This document shows positions 27,901 through 36,672 of a DNA stretch of 64,000 bases, piece after piece; position 1 is the stretch's first letter, and every line of letters starts with the position of its first letter. Below the pieces are notes generated by a model. It made no database searches. It was not told the DNA's origin and saw only the letters and a list, made by a program, of their open reading frames with translations. Made by a program: the position numbers and the translations under genes. This DNA comes from Bacteroidales bacterium (GTDB lineage Bacteria > Bacteroidota > Bacteroidia > Bacteroidales > Muribaculaceae): assembly GCA_015061005.1 (NCBI GenBank), contig SUXJ01000012.1, positions 1 to 64,000 on the forward strand, given 5' to 3'.

Positions 27901-27945
27901 GCATAGTGCTAAAAATGAGAAGAGTAGGAGTTTACGCTTTGTCAT
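24940..27945 (-). CDS. T9SS-exported Asp-box (BNR/VPS10-like) propeller protein A
   Basis: First gene of the propeller/TonB operon, about 1001 aa. I start at the ATG at 27945 (MTKRKLLLFSFLALCAG); the longer frame passes into the promoter. Domain order matches its downstream paralogue: signal peptide, N-terminal helical region, Asp boxes (TTDHGQTW, TTDGGDSW, SIDGGFTW, SKDAGATW, SDDGGLSF, SFDGGLSW), a PKD-like domain (VTLTVTTPSGTSSRTIKK) and a T9SS type A tail (IHDMKGRLL...GVYVYSIND...FGQFVIK). The two are diverged (clearly old paralogues), so they probably form non-redundant subunits or bind different ligands. No catalytic residues could be assigned. Confidence 0.85.
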   Translation of the reverse strand: MTKRKLLLFSFLALCAGVGSAAAKSSGQLYDPYLSEPLPHDAPQWLDDIAKDPAGVNFYEMQRKYRQWIAGDVDARVKTIENKPAVNFYRRWMAAYRDYVAPDGSIRLPSVEDYALKVDSMNRHVRERSLTGSPIWRNIGPNETYENVGGAVKRKDHQVCVFRIAVSLSDKNTLYCGTESGVVFKTTDHGQTWQPCAPQHNFGGSIYSIAIDPVDKNTVYVGGGPWLWKTTDGGDSWTRCPGITYRANSIRINPNDPRIVTVAAGGGDDDNNGGGFYISFESGESFMCSLSGTCFDHELKPGDPDCIYLVRRELGVWADIYKSIDGGFTWQKAELPVSRVICGRLAVSQAPDGEDYVYALVTSDPYGSDAGPKGGKGTPYILMSKDAGATWVNQTDVGGKYWDVTFSPIMDAAGGQGYFDMMIGASAQNPAHVLFGLTSLYRSTNEGICNYRDHGIGGYQRSDWMHCDIQDIAVHPCGDTWICNDGGIKYSSDFFETKGEDRHDGVYASDYQGLGVGWNEDVMAAGRWHNGDVVHAASYGEGKSVHVGGVEIATGYVMKSNPWKVYFTDAMTRIMPREIDGTIESDVWTWFSDKKPLEVLRINGEIATDPRYALKVFLQDMTDTWGGYLSFDEGASFSKVFDSEGEDFYSYDFARSNPERMYISGAWNVWRSDDGGLSFTEVTQPFPITDDYIHFTRVVIDPNDEDHVLVICNDKYGAVSESFDGGLSWSQFDLANLSDIRVHYIILVGDEHGSCYVTSYDGANVYFRDNSMTEFIDYSAGLNPGARISKVVPFYKGAVLRMATNQGLWEAPLYHQEFTPVAQPMALNLGSGDLTANPQKEVQFDSYSIVRQDENTRWKWTFSPQPMYVSDASVRNPRVVFGNPGEYDVTLTVTTPSGTSSRTIKKMITIGGASEIEDVEVLEVGMKKAVLSRGESAAFIASGLDIGAVISIHDMKGRLLHQVTLQNRLDIVSVPLNLPTGVYVYSINDATRKYFGQFVIK

Positions 27946-27975
27946 GAGAGGTAATGATAAAGTATTTTGTGAGTC

Positions 27976-28008
27976 CAAAAATACCAATTTTGTCACCTTT
28001 CCAGCAAA
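27976..28008 (-). promoter_or_regulatory. Promoter of the propeller/TonB operon
   Basis: Minus-strand -7 box TATTTTTG (27976-27983) and -33 TTTG (28005-28008) with a 21-bp gap, about 30 nt before the ATG at 27945. Confidence 0.7.
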
Positions 28009-28046
28009 ATATTTATATAAAATAAGTTAAAACAATTCGAGCAATA

Positions 28047-28077
28047 TTGCTACTTTGCTCAATGCGTATTAACTTTG
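28047..28077 (+). promoter_or_regulatory. Promoter of the 28173 adhesin-like gene
   Basis: TTG (28047-28049), a 20-bp gap and TAACTTTG (28070-28077), about 95 nt upstream of the ATG. It is divergent from the promoter at 27976-28008. Confidence 0.65.
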
Positions 28078-28172
28078 CGAAAACATTATAAAAATTGACA
28101 AAAAGCCAACCAAGAAGAAACCGAACTCGATTCTTGAATTTGGCAAACCAATGAGTTCACATTTTAAGTCAA

Positions 28173-31157
28173 ATGAAGAAAATTTTTACATCGTTGACTA
28201 TGCTGTGTGCAGGCTGCATTATCGCCCTGGCACAAAGTCTGTACACGACGGATTTCCTCACGGAAGAAGACTTCAACGCATGGACCGTTATCGATGCTAA
28301 CGAAGACGGCGCAACGTGGAAGTTTGACAGTGGAACAAGTCCTTCGTTCGTATTTTACACTTACAGCGGAACCAATGCGGCTGATGACTGGTTTATCTCG
28401 CCGGCCATTACCCCGACAGAAACGGGAACGGTTGTGATCCGATTCAAGGTAAAAGGCAGTTCCTATGGCGAAAAGCTGCAGTTATTCAGCAGCAAAGATG
28501 CCGGCATCGAAAACATGACCGCGATAAGCGAAGTGCTGATGCTTGATGACACCGAAACAACGCATATATACATGACCGGAGTGACCGCCAACGAACCTTT
28601 TCATTTAGGGTTCAAGGCTTGCAGCGATGCCGACAAATGGCGTCTTTACCTATGCAATGTCAACGTTGCAGCCGTGAACAACCCGGTTGACTTATCTGTA
28701 ACCGAGGTCACTGCTCCGGCAAGCGGTTTCGATCTTGGCAACGAAAGCGTTACTATCAAGGTGAAGAACGTCGGTCAGGCTCCCGTTGAGTCATTTGACG
28801 TTTCTTATTCAATCGATGATACGACAGTCTCCACCGAGACCATAAACCAAGCCCTTGCTGTCGGCGAAGAACTCGAATACACCTTCAGCGCACTCGCCGA
28901 TTTGTCGAGTCCGCGCCACCGCTACACTATAAAGGCATGGACCACGCACGCTGATGACATAAACCCCGACAATAACACGGCGCAGCTTGAGGTACTCCAT
29001 AAAGCGCCGGCTTCGGTGCCATACTACATGGGATTCGAGGAATCAGAATACACTGACGGCATCACCTTCTTTAACCTCAACGAAGACGATGGAAACTGGG
29101 ACCTCTATTCAGACCCTTGGTGGAGCCTCGCTCATACCGGCGACTTCTGCTTGGCATATAACTATAACAGGAACAATTCCGGCAATGACTGGGCAATCTT
29201 GGAACCCATCACCATTAGCGAACCCGGATACTATGCCTTGAAGTTCTGGTACTCCGGCGACGACACTCACCCTGAAAAACTTGGTGTTTATTATGGTAAT
29301 GAAGGCTCTCCCGAAGCCATGACCAACAAAATTGTAGAATACGCTCCGTTTGCTCGCAGCGCCTACGAAGAGTCAATCAGCATCATCCACTTTGACCAAC
29401 CGCAAACCATTTTTATCGGATTCTACGCTTTTAGCGACAAAGACGAAAACTGGCTTTGCGTTGACGATGTGAGTCTGGAAAAGATAGAAAGTGACGACGT
29501 GGACCTCGGAGTTATCGACATAGACTTCCCCGAAGAATATGTGCGCAACGGCTCGTCCAAGAGTATCAGCTTCCACGTTCGCAACTTTGGCATTACCGAC
29601 ACAAGCTGCACGTGCAAAGTGAAGATAAACGAAACGGTAATCGTTGAACAAGAAGTGACAATTGCAGCTCAAGACATTGTTAATTATAGCATTGTCGACC
29701 AATTGGCATCTCTTGCAGAGGGCACTTATACCCTATCCGTTGAATTGGTAAACTCTGAAGACCAAGCGCAAGCAAACAACGTGATGACCAAAGAGTTCAA
29801 AGTATTGGGCACTCCGTCCAAGCGTTGGGACTTTGAAGACGGCTCATTGCCGGCCGATTTCACCTTCCGAGTTGACGACACAGGCACGGTCAATCCGTCA
29901 GCAGGCAGCGAATTTAACGAATACGGCTGGGGCATTTTCAATATTCAGGAACATGCCGAGTTCGGCGAACACATGCTTGCCGGCACTTCATGGCTCGACG
30001 GCACCGAGAAGGCCGACCGTTGGGTTATACTCCCCGCAGTTAAAGTCAAAGAAGAAGCATATTTGGTTTGGGACGTAGCATCGTTTAACCCCAACTACCT
30101 TGAGTCATACTCCGTAATGATTGCGACACATGATGGCGAAGAATATTTCTATACCGAAGGAGAATATTATGCAGAGTCTGCCTCTTTCAAGACTCGCGGC
30201 CTCAATTTGAGCGCATTTGCCGGTAACAACGTCTATATTGCATTCAGATTGCGTTCAAAGAATTGCGAACACCTGATTCTCGATAATATTGAATTATACG
30301 GCGTTGACACTGCTGAAGTTCTTAACGTGACCGCGGTTTCAGACCCTGCAGAAGGTATGGTTGAGAAGCTTGACTCCTTCACCGTGACATTTGAAAACAT
30401 TGAAAGCATTGCACTTTCAAGCTACATATTCTATCAGCCATACATTGCCCAAGTTGCGGAAGACGGCAGCCGAACCCATTTTGCCTCTGCAACAATGACT
30501 ACGGTAGAAGGCCAACCGACTCAACTCAGCATCACGATTACCAACGGCGAGATTACAGAGCCCGGCAAGTATGCCCTTGTAATCCCACGCAAAGATTTGA
30601 TCTTCAATGGCAGCACAAATACATTTATTACCGCCAAAGAATTTGTATTGCACTACGAAATAGCGGAACCGGAGCCCCAATATACCGTCACGGTTACTCC
30701 TACGGCAGAAGAGGGCATCGTATTGGAAACTCTCTCAGAGTTTACCGTAACATTTGAAGGTGTGACTAACGTTGAGTTCAACTCGGAAATGAGTCAGGGC
30801 TATGTGGTTCGCCTTAATGATGAAGGAGAAACAGCTGAAGAGTTTGCTGCAACCGCCGCAAAGATTTCAGAAGTGGCATACACGCTGACTCTGACTACAG
30901 CACCAACTCAATCAGGCACGTATCGTTTGGTAATTCCTGCCGGAGCAGTCACAGTGACCGATACCGCAGGGGTAAGCGGACACAACAAGGAGTTCACCGC
31001 CGATTACAGCGTTGAAACGACGGGCATAAATGAAATCACCATGGATTCAGCCAATACGGTTATTTACAACCTCAACGGCGTGCGTCTCTTCAAAGAAGCC
31101 TCACAATTGCCAAAGGGTATTTATATTATCAATGGCAAAAAGACCATCGTTAGATAA
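28173..31157 (+). CDS. Large secreted adhesin-like protein (choice-of-anchor J / CARDB modules)
   Basis: A 994-aa exported protein. After a signal peptide (MKKIFTSLTMLCAGCIIALA) come three jelly-roll domains of the cleaved-adhesin / choice-of-anchor J kind, seen by their DDWFISPAI, GNDWAILEPI and ADRWVILPAV strands. CARDB-like Ig modules lie between them (VDLSVTEVTAPASGF; VDLGVIDIDFPEEYV). Two further Ig-like repeats follow (VTAVSDPAEGMVEKLDSFTVTFE and a near repeat VTVTPTAEEGIVLETLSEFTVTFE). The end, VIYNLNGVRL...GIYIINGKKTIVR, is a T9SS-like tail. P. gingivalis gingipain adhesin domains have comparable folds, so a role in host or matrix binding is likely. It is monocistronic with its own promoter and terminator. 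Confidence 0.8.
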   Translation: MKKIFTSLTMLCAGCIIALAQSLYTTDFLTEEDFNAWTVIDANEDGATWKFDSGTSPSFVFYTYSGTNAADDWFISPAITPTETGTVVIRFKVKGSSYGEKLQLFSSKDAGIENMTAISEVLMLDDTETTHIYMTGVTANEPFHLGFKACSDADKWRLYLCNVNVAAVNNPVDLSVTEVTAPASGFDLGNESVTIKVKNVGQAPVESFDVSYSIDDTTVSTETINQALAVGEELEYTFSALADLSSPRHRYTIKAWTTHADDINPDNNTAQLEVLHKAPASVPYYMGFEESEYTDGITFFNLNEDDGNWDLYSDPWWSLAHTGDFCLAYNYNRNNSGNDWAILEPITISEPGYYALKFWYSGDDTHPEKLGVYYGNEGSPEAMTNKIVEYAPFARSAYEESISIIHFDQPQTIFIGFYAFSDKDENWLCVDDVSLEKIESDDVDLGVIDIDFPEEYVRNGSSKSISFHVRNFGITDTSCTCKVKINETVIVEQEVTIAAQDIVNYSIVDQLASLAEGTYTLSVELVNSEDQAQANNVMTKEFKVLGTPSKRWDFEDGSLPADFTFRVDDTGTVNPSAGSEFNEYGWGIFNIQEHAEFGEHMLAGTSWLDGTEKADRWVILPAVKVKEEAYLVWDVASFNPNYLESYSVMIATHDGEEYFYTEGEYYAESASFKTRGLNLSAFAGNNVYIAFRLRSKNCEHLILDNIELYGVDTAEVLNVTAVSDPAEGMVEKLDSFTVTFENIESIALSSYIFYQPYIAQVAEDGSRTHFASATMTTVEGQPTQLSITITNGEITEPGKYALVIPRKDLIFNGSTNTFITAKEFVLHYEIAEPEPQYTVTVTPTAEEGIVLETLSEFTVTFEGVTNVEFNSEMSQGYVVRLNDEGETAEEFAATAAKISEVAYTLTLTTAPTQSGTYRLVIPAGAVTVTDTAGVSGHNKEFTADYSVETTGINEITMDSANTVIYNLNGVRLFKEASQLPKGIYIINGKKTIVR

Positions 31158-31179
31158 CATTACCCGCAAACCATACTAC

Positions 31180-31218
31180 AGAGAGGGCACTTCGCTATGA
31201 GGTGTCCTCTCTTTATTT
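31180..31218 (+). terminator. Terminator after the 28173 gene
   Basis: Stem AGAGAGGGCAC / GTGTCCTCTCT (one G-U) with an 11-nt loop, followed by a T-rich tail. Confidence 0.8.
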
Positions 31219-31229
31219 ACAAAATTGCG

Positions 31230-31358
31230 TTAATCATCGTCCCACACCCACGACCTCTGAAAATCAGGCAACTGAGCTTTGCCACTCTCCACCTTAGAGA
31301 GCAGGTCTGTGAGATCTCTGTCGTTAGTTGGCGATTTCGGAAGTAGCCTACAAACTAA
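31230..31358 (-). pseudogene. DUF262 gene fragment
   Basis: Forty-two codons on the minus strand read ...DLTDLLSKVESGKAQL followed by PDFQRSWVWDDD and a stop. The LPDFQRxWVWDD segment is the hallmark of the N-terminal DUF262 (ParB/nuclease-like) domain found in restriction and defence proteins. The frame is closed by stops on both sides, there is no start codon, and the rest of the several-hundred-residue protein is gone. It is a remnant, not a functional gene. Confidence 0.75.
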
Positions 31359-31438
31359 CGCTTATGTCTTTTGCCAAAGTTGCTTATTTGAAATAATTTT
31401 TTGCAATTTTGTAATTCAAAACAACATATTACTTTCTA

Positions 31439-31732
31439 ATGAGAATAATTGCAGAACGTGCTATTCGTGAATACTACGAAAAAAATCCTCAATCAAAAAC
31501 AGCATTAGAGGATTGGGTAAATATTGTAAAGAAAGCTCAATAGCGTTGTTTTGCCGATATTAAAGCAACATTTAATTCTGTTGACTATGTAGGCAATCAA
31601 CACTATGTTTTCAATATCAAAGGAAACGATTATCGATTGGTAGTTGTTATTAAATTTGTACCTCAATTTGTTCTGATACGATTCATTGGAACCCATAACG
31701 AATTTGATAAAAATAATTGTTCAACAATATAA
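31439..31732 (+). pseudogene. higB: higB toxin gene with internal stop
   Basis: Encodes a HigB-type mRNA interferase (type II toxin, RelE fold) of the expected ~97 residues: MRIIAERAIREYY...KTALEDW, then FADIKATFNSVDYVGNQ, HYVFNIKGNDYRLVVV, IRFIGTHNEFDKN. The frame is broken by TAG at 31541-31543, exactly where the family usually has Trp (KAxWxxFAD), so a single TGG-to-TAG change explains it. The piece is markedly AT-richer than its neighbours, which suggests acquisition. It overlaps the higA remnant. Unless the stop is read through it cannot make toxin. Confidence 0.8.
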
Positions 31733-31979
31733 TAGCGACTTAATGTTGACATTGCCGGAAGACACTCCGGCAGAAGACCCTCGTATGATAGAATTAACTC
31801 TACTTGGCAATTTAGTCGCTGATTATGACGAAGAACATTACCCCATAAGCAAGCCAACACTTGTGGACGTAATGAAACTTCGTATGTATTAAATGGGATT
31901 AACACAGAAAGCCCTGTCACAGGTTATTAAATCCAGCATGACTATAGTCACACAGAAGAGACGTCTCCAAGTCGCATAG
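31704..31979 (+). pseudogene. higA: higA antitoxin remnant
   Basis: Carries the recognisable HigA (Xre-type) antitoxin middle: LPEDTPAEDPRMIELTLLG, then ADYDEEHYPI and KPTLVDVMKLRMY. A TAA at 31890-31892 replaces the expected Glu (RMYEMG), after which the helix-turn-helix begins (MGLTQKALSQVI) and then degenerates to a stop at 31977-31979. The N-terminal segment also seems shortened by about eight residues. The start (TTG at 31704) is inferred. Both partners of the module are broken, so the pair is dead. Confidence 0.7.
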
Positions 31980-31980
31980 C

Positions 31981-32015
31981 AAAAAGCCTCGGACCGAATC
32001 CCGGTCCGAGGCTTT
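31981..32015 (-). terminator. Terminator of groES-groEL
   Basis: Perfect 13-bp stem AAAGCCTCGGACC / GGTCCGAGGCTTT followed on the minus strand by a T5 run. Confidence 0.9.
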
Positions 32016-32043
32016 GCAATTTAAATCGTATGGTCTGAATTTT

Positions 32044-33681
<1,638 letters not shown>

Positions 33682-33691
33682 TTATATATGA

Positions 33692-33961
33692 TTAGAGAGT
33701 TGCAAGTACATCGGATTGACGCATGATGAGGATTTTTTCGCCTTCGAGTTCGATTTCTGTTCCGGCATATTTGCCATAGAGAACAACATCGCCTACTTTC
33801 AGCACCATTTCTTCATCTTTAGTACCGTTACCAACGGCAAGGACTTCGCCTTTGAGGGGTTTTTCCTTGGCGCTATCGGGAATGATAATGCCGGCGAGGG
33901 TAACTTCTTCAGCGGGAACGGGCTTAATCACCACGCGGTCCGCAAGGGGTTTGATATTCAT
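33692..33961 (-). CDS. groES: Co-chaperonin GroES
   Basis: Lid of the GroEL chamber. 89 aa, with the usual [14 protein letters not shown] opening and the mobile-loop region ([19 protein letters not shown]). First gene of groES-groEL. I find no CIRCE inverted repeat upstream and no clear TAnnTTTG box; a pentanucleotide AT repeat lies directly before the start. Confidence 0.98.
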   Translation of the reverse strand: MNIKPLADRVVIKPVPAEEVTLAGIIIPDSAKEKPLKGEVLAVGNGTKDEEMVLKVGDVVLYGKYAGTEIELEGEKILIMRQSDVLATL

Positions 33962-33968
33962 GATTAAT

Positions 33969-34002
33969 ATTTAATTTAATTTAATTTAATTGAATTAATT
34001 TA
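33969..34002. repeat. TTTAA pentanucleotide tandem repeat upstream of groES
   Basis: About five TTTAA units in a row, the last one degenerate, immediately before the groES start. Such a tract could change length by slippage and alter the 5' untranslated region. Confidence 0.75.
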
Positions 34003-34089
34003 TAGGTTTATTCTCGCAGAATGGAAGATGCACAAAGCGTGCCAATCCGCGAGGACTGCCATTTTGTCAGTCAGATAAACACAAAATCG

Positions 34090-34108
34090 GGAATTAAAGT
34101 TCGAGGAG
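34090..34108. repeat. 19-bp direct repeat, left copy
   Basis: GGAATTAAAGTTCGAGGAG, identical to 36654-36672, where it forms the 3' end of rimM with its stop codon. It lies downstream of the lipoprotein gene. The two copies flank a 2.56-kb unit (leader plus lipoprotein). Confidence 0.75.
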
Positions 34109-34131
34109 GAACCTTGCGGACTCCTCCTCGA
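34101..34131 (-). terminator. Hairpin after the 34150 lipoprotein gene
   Basis: Perfect 10-bp stem TCGAGGAGGA / TCCTCCTCGA with an 11-nt loop and a weak T tail. One arm lies in the 19-bp direct repeat copied from rimM. Confidence 0.65.
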
Positions 34132-34149
34132 TAAGTAATTCAGATTATT

Positions 34150-36255
34150 TTAGAACGTGAACTCGTTTACAGCGACGACACTCCACTTCTCACTTTTAAG
34201 ATAGGCATTAGAACTATTGCGACTACGCCAACGAGCTCGCTTTGCATCGTTTTCGGTTGAGGACCAGAACACTCCGTCCGAGTTGCAGTAATCCACAAGC
34301 GTCACTAACAGCGAATATCCGGGAAGATACCAGCCGACTACCCCATTTACATTGAGAGCATCAACCGCGGCAAACGCCGGATAATGAGTTTGCCAATCAG
34401 GGAAGCTCTTTATAATTTTCATGTTTGCCTTGCCGTCATCGCCACACTCGGTTACTATGACTTCATCGGACCAAACGTAAGTGCCTTCTAATATTTTATA
34501 GAAATAACCGACTCCGTTTTTCATTTCAAACACCTTACCGGAGCAATCGCCTTCGGAGAACACATCGCCAATGGCATACTTGCTTTGGTGAACCATAAAT
34601 GAGCCTCGTTCATCTGAACAAATTATTTTTGCTACACGATTTTCAGTAGTTTCATGCACACGAACCACAACGGCTCCGGCAGTGTAAGTGGCACTCACCC
34701 AATCAGCATCAGTTGAGAACGTCAGACCATCGAGATTTGTTTCAATCGGCAAACTGATCGTTTTGTTTGTTCTGTCGGCATAACAAGCGCCTTCATACAA
34801 CCCCTCGTAGGTTATATATGCAACCTTTCCCTCTTGTATTAAAGTGAACACCAACGGCTCCAGATTATCTAACGTCAACGTAAGAGTTGCCACTCGCTCT
34901 TCCTCCGAAGGATTATTTTGGACATTGTAAACTCGAATCCCGTCACCTATCAATTCAGCCTCAAACCATGTCTCTTGTCCGCCACCATAGTCAACAGACA
35001 GTACAACATCATAGTAATGAGACGCTATGAAGCCAAAATAAACAGTTTCATTTTGCGGATATGATGCCGATATGGTCTTAGACTTCTGATTTTCATCACG
35101 ATACCCAAGAGATACATATCTTTTTTGAGTTACCGATTGTGACACCGATTCGCTAAGGCCAGGGCTAACCACTTCAACAACACACTCGCGATCATACCTG
35201 CTTTCATTCTCCTGCACATTAAATACGATGTTATACGAATCTAATGCGTCATTAAAATCATCGGCTCGAGAAATCGCTTTACCCTCCACCGAGCGTATTT
35301 TCAATGCATTGGCACGCATTGATGCTGTAACGTTAACAATATTGGCAGAAACCCAAGAGGCGAGTGCGACGACCTCGGTATATTCAAGACAATTTGTTGA
35401 TAATCCCACATTATAAGTACCACCCTTAAAATCCACGTCACAGAGTACGCTCAAATCACCAACTACTGTGGCATAAGGTTCCATACCGGCATAGGACACT
35501 ACAATTTCCTTTGTCTTCCCTGCTTTAGTTGTTAAAATCACCTTGGCAGACGTTGGTTCCGATGGCATTTTTTGCACACTTACCACTATTCCGTCTGAAA
35601 AAGCAGCGTTGCTCAACGATGATGCTTTCTGAACGCTACACCACGGCACTGCCGGTTCAACCGATGCAGTAAACGGTATCACATGCTCATTATCAAAGAA
35701 CAATGCCTGCGAACCGCCATTTTTGTCAAACGACAAAGCAGTTTGCTGAAGTTTTATTTCCTCATCTGATCCACCAAACGGCTCTTGATACTTAATATCA
35801 GCTCCGATTATCCCACCGTTAGTGTCGGTAATATAACGTTCAACGTAAATACGATAAAATTTCCCTTCTGCACCTTCATTAGCACGATAAACCACGTAAC
35901 CACTTCCGGGAGTGACGCGCATCTGATAGTTCCAACCATACTTGGGTATATACGATACATTTCCGAGACCTTTTACCTCGCCGATGCACGCAAACAACGT
36001 CTGTCCTGTGCGGTTATCTCCCATAAAGTTTTCATTCACGATAATAATACCGTCCAAGTATGTTTCGCCATTATTTTTATCTCTCATAGCGAGAGAAATA
36101 GTGCCTACCGGATCCGGAACTTGTTCATTCGGATCTACAACTCCTGTTGGGTCATCGGGGTTGTCGGGGCCATCGGGTTCGCCACTTGAACAAGCGACCA
36201 TAGAAGCGATCAACACACTTCCAAGCAAAACTCTTTTCAATTTTTTATAAAACAT
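34150..36255 (-). CDS. Surface lipoprotein with BACON-like repeats and a C-terminal WSSTE-type domain
   Basis: About 701 aa. The start is the ATG at 36255 (MFYKKLKRVLLGS); the lipobox is ASMVAC followed by an acidic/Pro stretch (SSGEPDGPDNPDDP), common for surface lipoproteins. After an N-terminal beta domain (ISLAMRDKNNGETYLDG) come at least three BACON-like Ig modules (LQQTALSFDKNGGS with WCSVQKA; LGYRDENQKSKTI; TNLDGLTFSTDADWVSATY). The C-terminal ~130 residues have GWYLPGYSLL and VFWSSTEND, as in the Lcl/DUF1566 family. It probably binds glycan or protein at the cell surface. The unit has its own long leader RNA and is flanked by a 19-bp direct repeat, suggesting insertion beside rimM. 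Confidence 0.75.
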   Translation of the reverse strand: MFYKKLKRVLLGSVLIASMVACSSGEPDGPDNPDDPTGVVDPNEQVPDPVGTISLAMRDKNNGETYLDGIIIVNENFMGDNRTGQTLFACIGEVKGLGNVSYIPKYGWNYQMRVTPGSGYVVYRANEGAEGKFYRIYVERYITDTNGGIIGADIKYQEPFGGSDEEIKLQQTALSFDKNGGSQALFFDNEHVIPFTASVEPAVPWCSVQKASSLSNAAFSDGIVVSVQKMPSEPTSAKVILTTKAGKTKEIVVSYAGMEPYATVVGDLSVLCDVDFKGGTYNVGLSTNCLEYTEVVALASWVSANIVNVTASMRANALKIRSVEGKAISRADDFNDALDSYNIVFNVQENESRYDRECVVEVVSPGLSESVSQSVTQKRYVSLGYRDENQKSKTISASYPQNETVYFGFIASHYYDVVLSVDYGGGQETWFEAELIGDGIRVYNVQNNPSEEERVATLTLTLDNLEPLVFTLIQEGKVAYITYEGLYEGACYADRTNKTISLPIETNLDGLTFSTDADWVSATYTAGAVVVRVHETTENRVAKIICSDERGSFMVHQSKYAIGDVFSEGDCSGKVFEMKNGVGYFYKILEGTYVWSDEVIVTECGDDGKANMKIIKSFPDWQTHYPAFAAVDALNVNGVVGWYLPGYSLLVTLVDYCNSDGVFWSSTENDAKRARWRSRNSSNAYLKSEKWSVVAVNEFTF

Positions 36256-36289
36256 AACATTAACGATTTGTGGCAAAAGCCCCCCCTCT

Positions 36290-36599
36290 TGCCGGACCGA
36301 AAAAAAGGTGTGGGGTTCCTACTGACTCCACCCTCTATCTCAGGTCTTCGCTACCTACGCTAACGGATAGAACATCGGCCCCACACCGCTATGCATAGAC
36401 GCCGCACTTTCAACAGAAAACACGGTCACTTCAACACATAGGATGTAGGTGCGACTGCCATCGGGTCTCTTAGCGTTCAAAGTTGCGAAGTTTGAGATAG
36501 AGAAACGAGATGTCAATAACACCTTCTGATATATTATAAATGCGGTCAAAAAACCGCAAAGCCGAATGCACACACTGACGCTTCAGTTGTCATAGGCTT
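36290..36599 (-). ncRNA. Putative structured leader RNA or attenuator upstream of the lipoprotein gene
   Basis: A TATATTTG box at 36604-36611 would start a leader of about 340 nt. In it, GGTGTGGGG (36379-36387) pairs perfectly with CCCCACACC (36307-36315), followed by a T7 run: a terminator closing a ~63-nt loop. A smaller TGCGGT/ACCGCA hairpin is at 36541-36557. The conceptual peptides across it (RPDGSRTYI, SGVGPMFYPLA, then after a stop GAFATNR) resemble, from memory, short hypothetical proteins annotated repeatedly in Bacteroidales genomes, so this may be a multi-copy element. Either attenuation of the lipoprotein gene or a free-standing RNA is possible. Confidence 0.5.
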
Positions 36600-36603
36600 G
36601 TTG

Positions 36604-36611
36604 CAAATATA
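36604..36611 (-). promoter_or_regulatory. -7 box of the leader/lipoprotein transcript
   Basis: TATATTTG on the minus strand, with TTTT about 20 bp upstream. It sits about 50 bp downstream of the rimM stop. Confidence 0.6.
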
Positions 36612-36653
36612 GTGATAAAAATTTATTCCCTAAAATAAAAATGTCAAATCAAA

Positions 36654-36672
36654 GGAATTAAAGTTCGAGGAG
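36654..36672. repeat. 19-bp direct repeat, right copy (rimM 3' end)
   Basis: Same 19 bp as 34090-34108; here it covers the last four codons and stop of rimM. Both copies are also followed by ACCTT, offset by two bases. Confidence 0.75.

Noticed and set aside
33962-34149. CIRCE element before groES
   Set aside because: No TTAGCACTC-N9-GAGTGCTAA match; GGCACGCTTTGTGC near 34036 is only loosely palindromic.
36355-36573. 72-aa minus-strand ORF in the lipoprotein leader
   Set aside because: It lies within the structured leader, and peptide-like resemblance continues past its stop codons, so conservation looks RNA- or DNA-based. Reported as a leader element instead.
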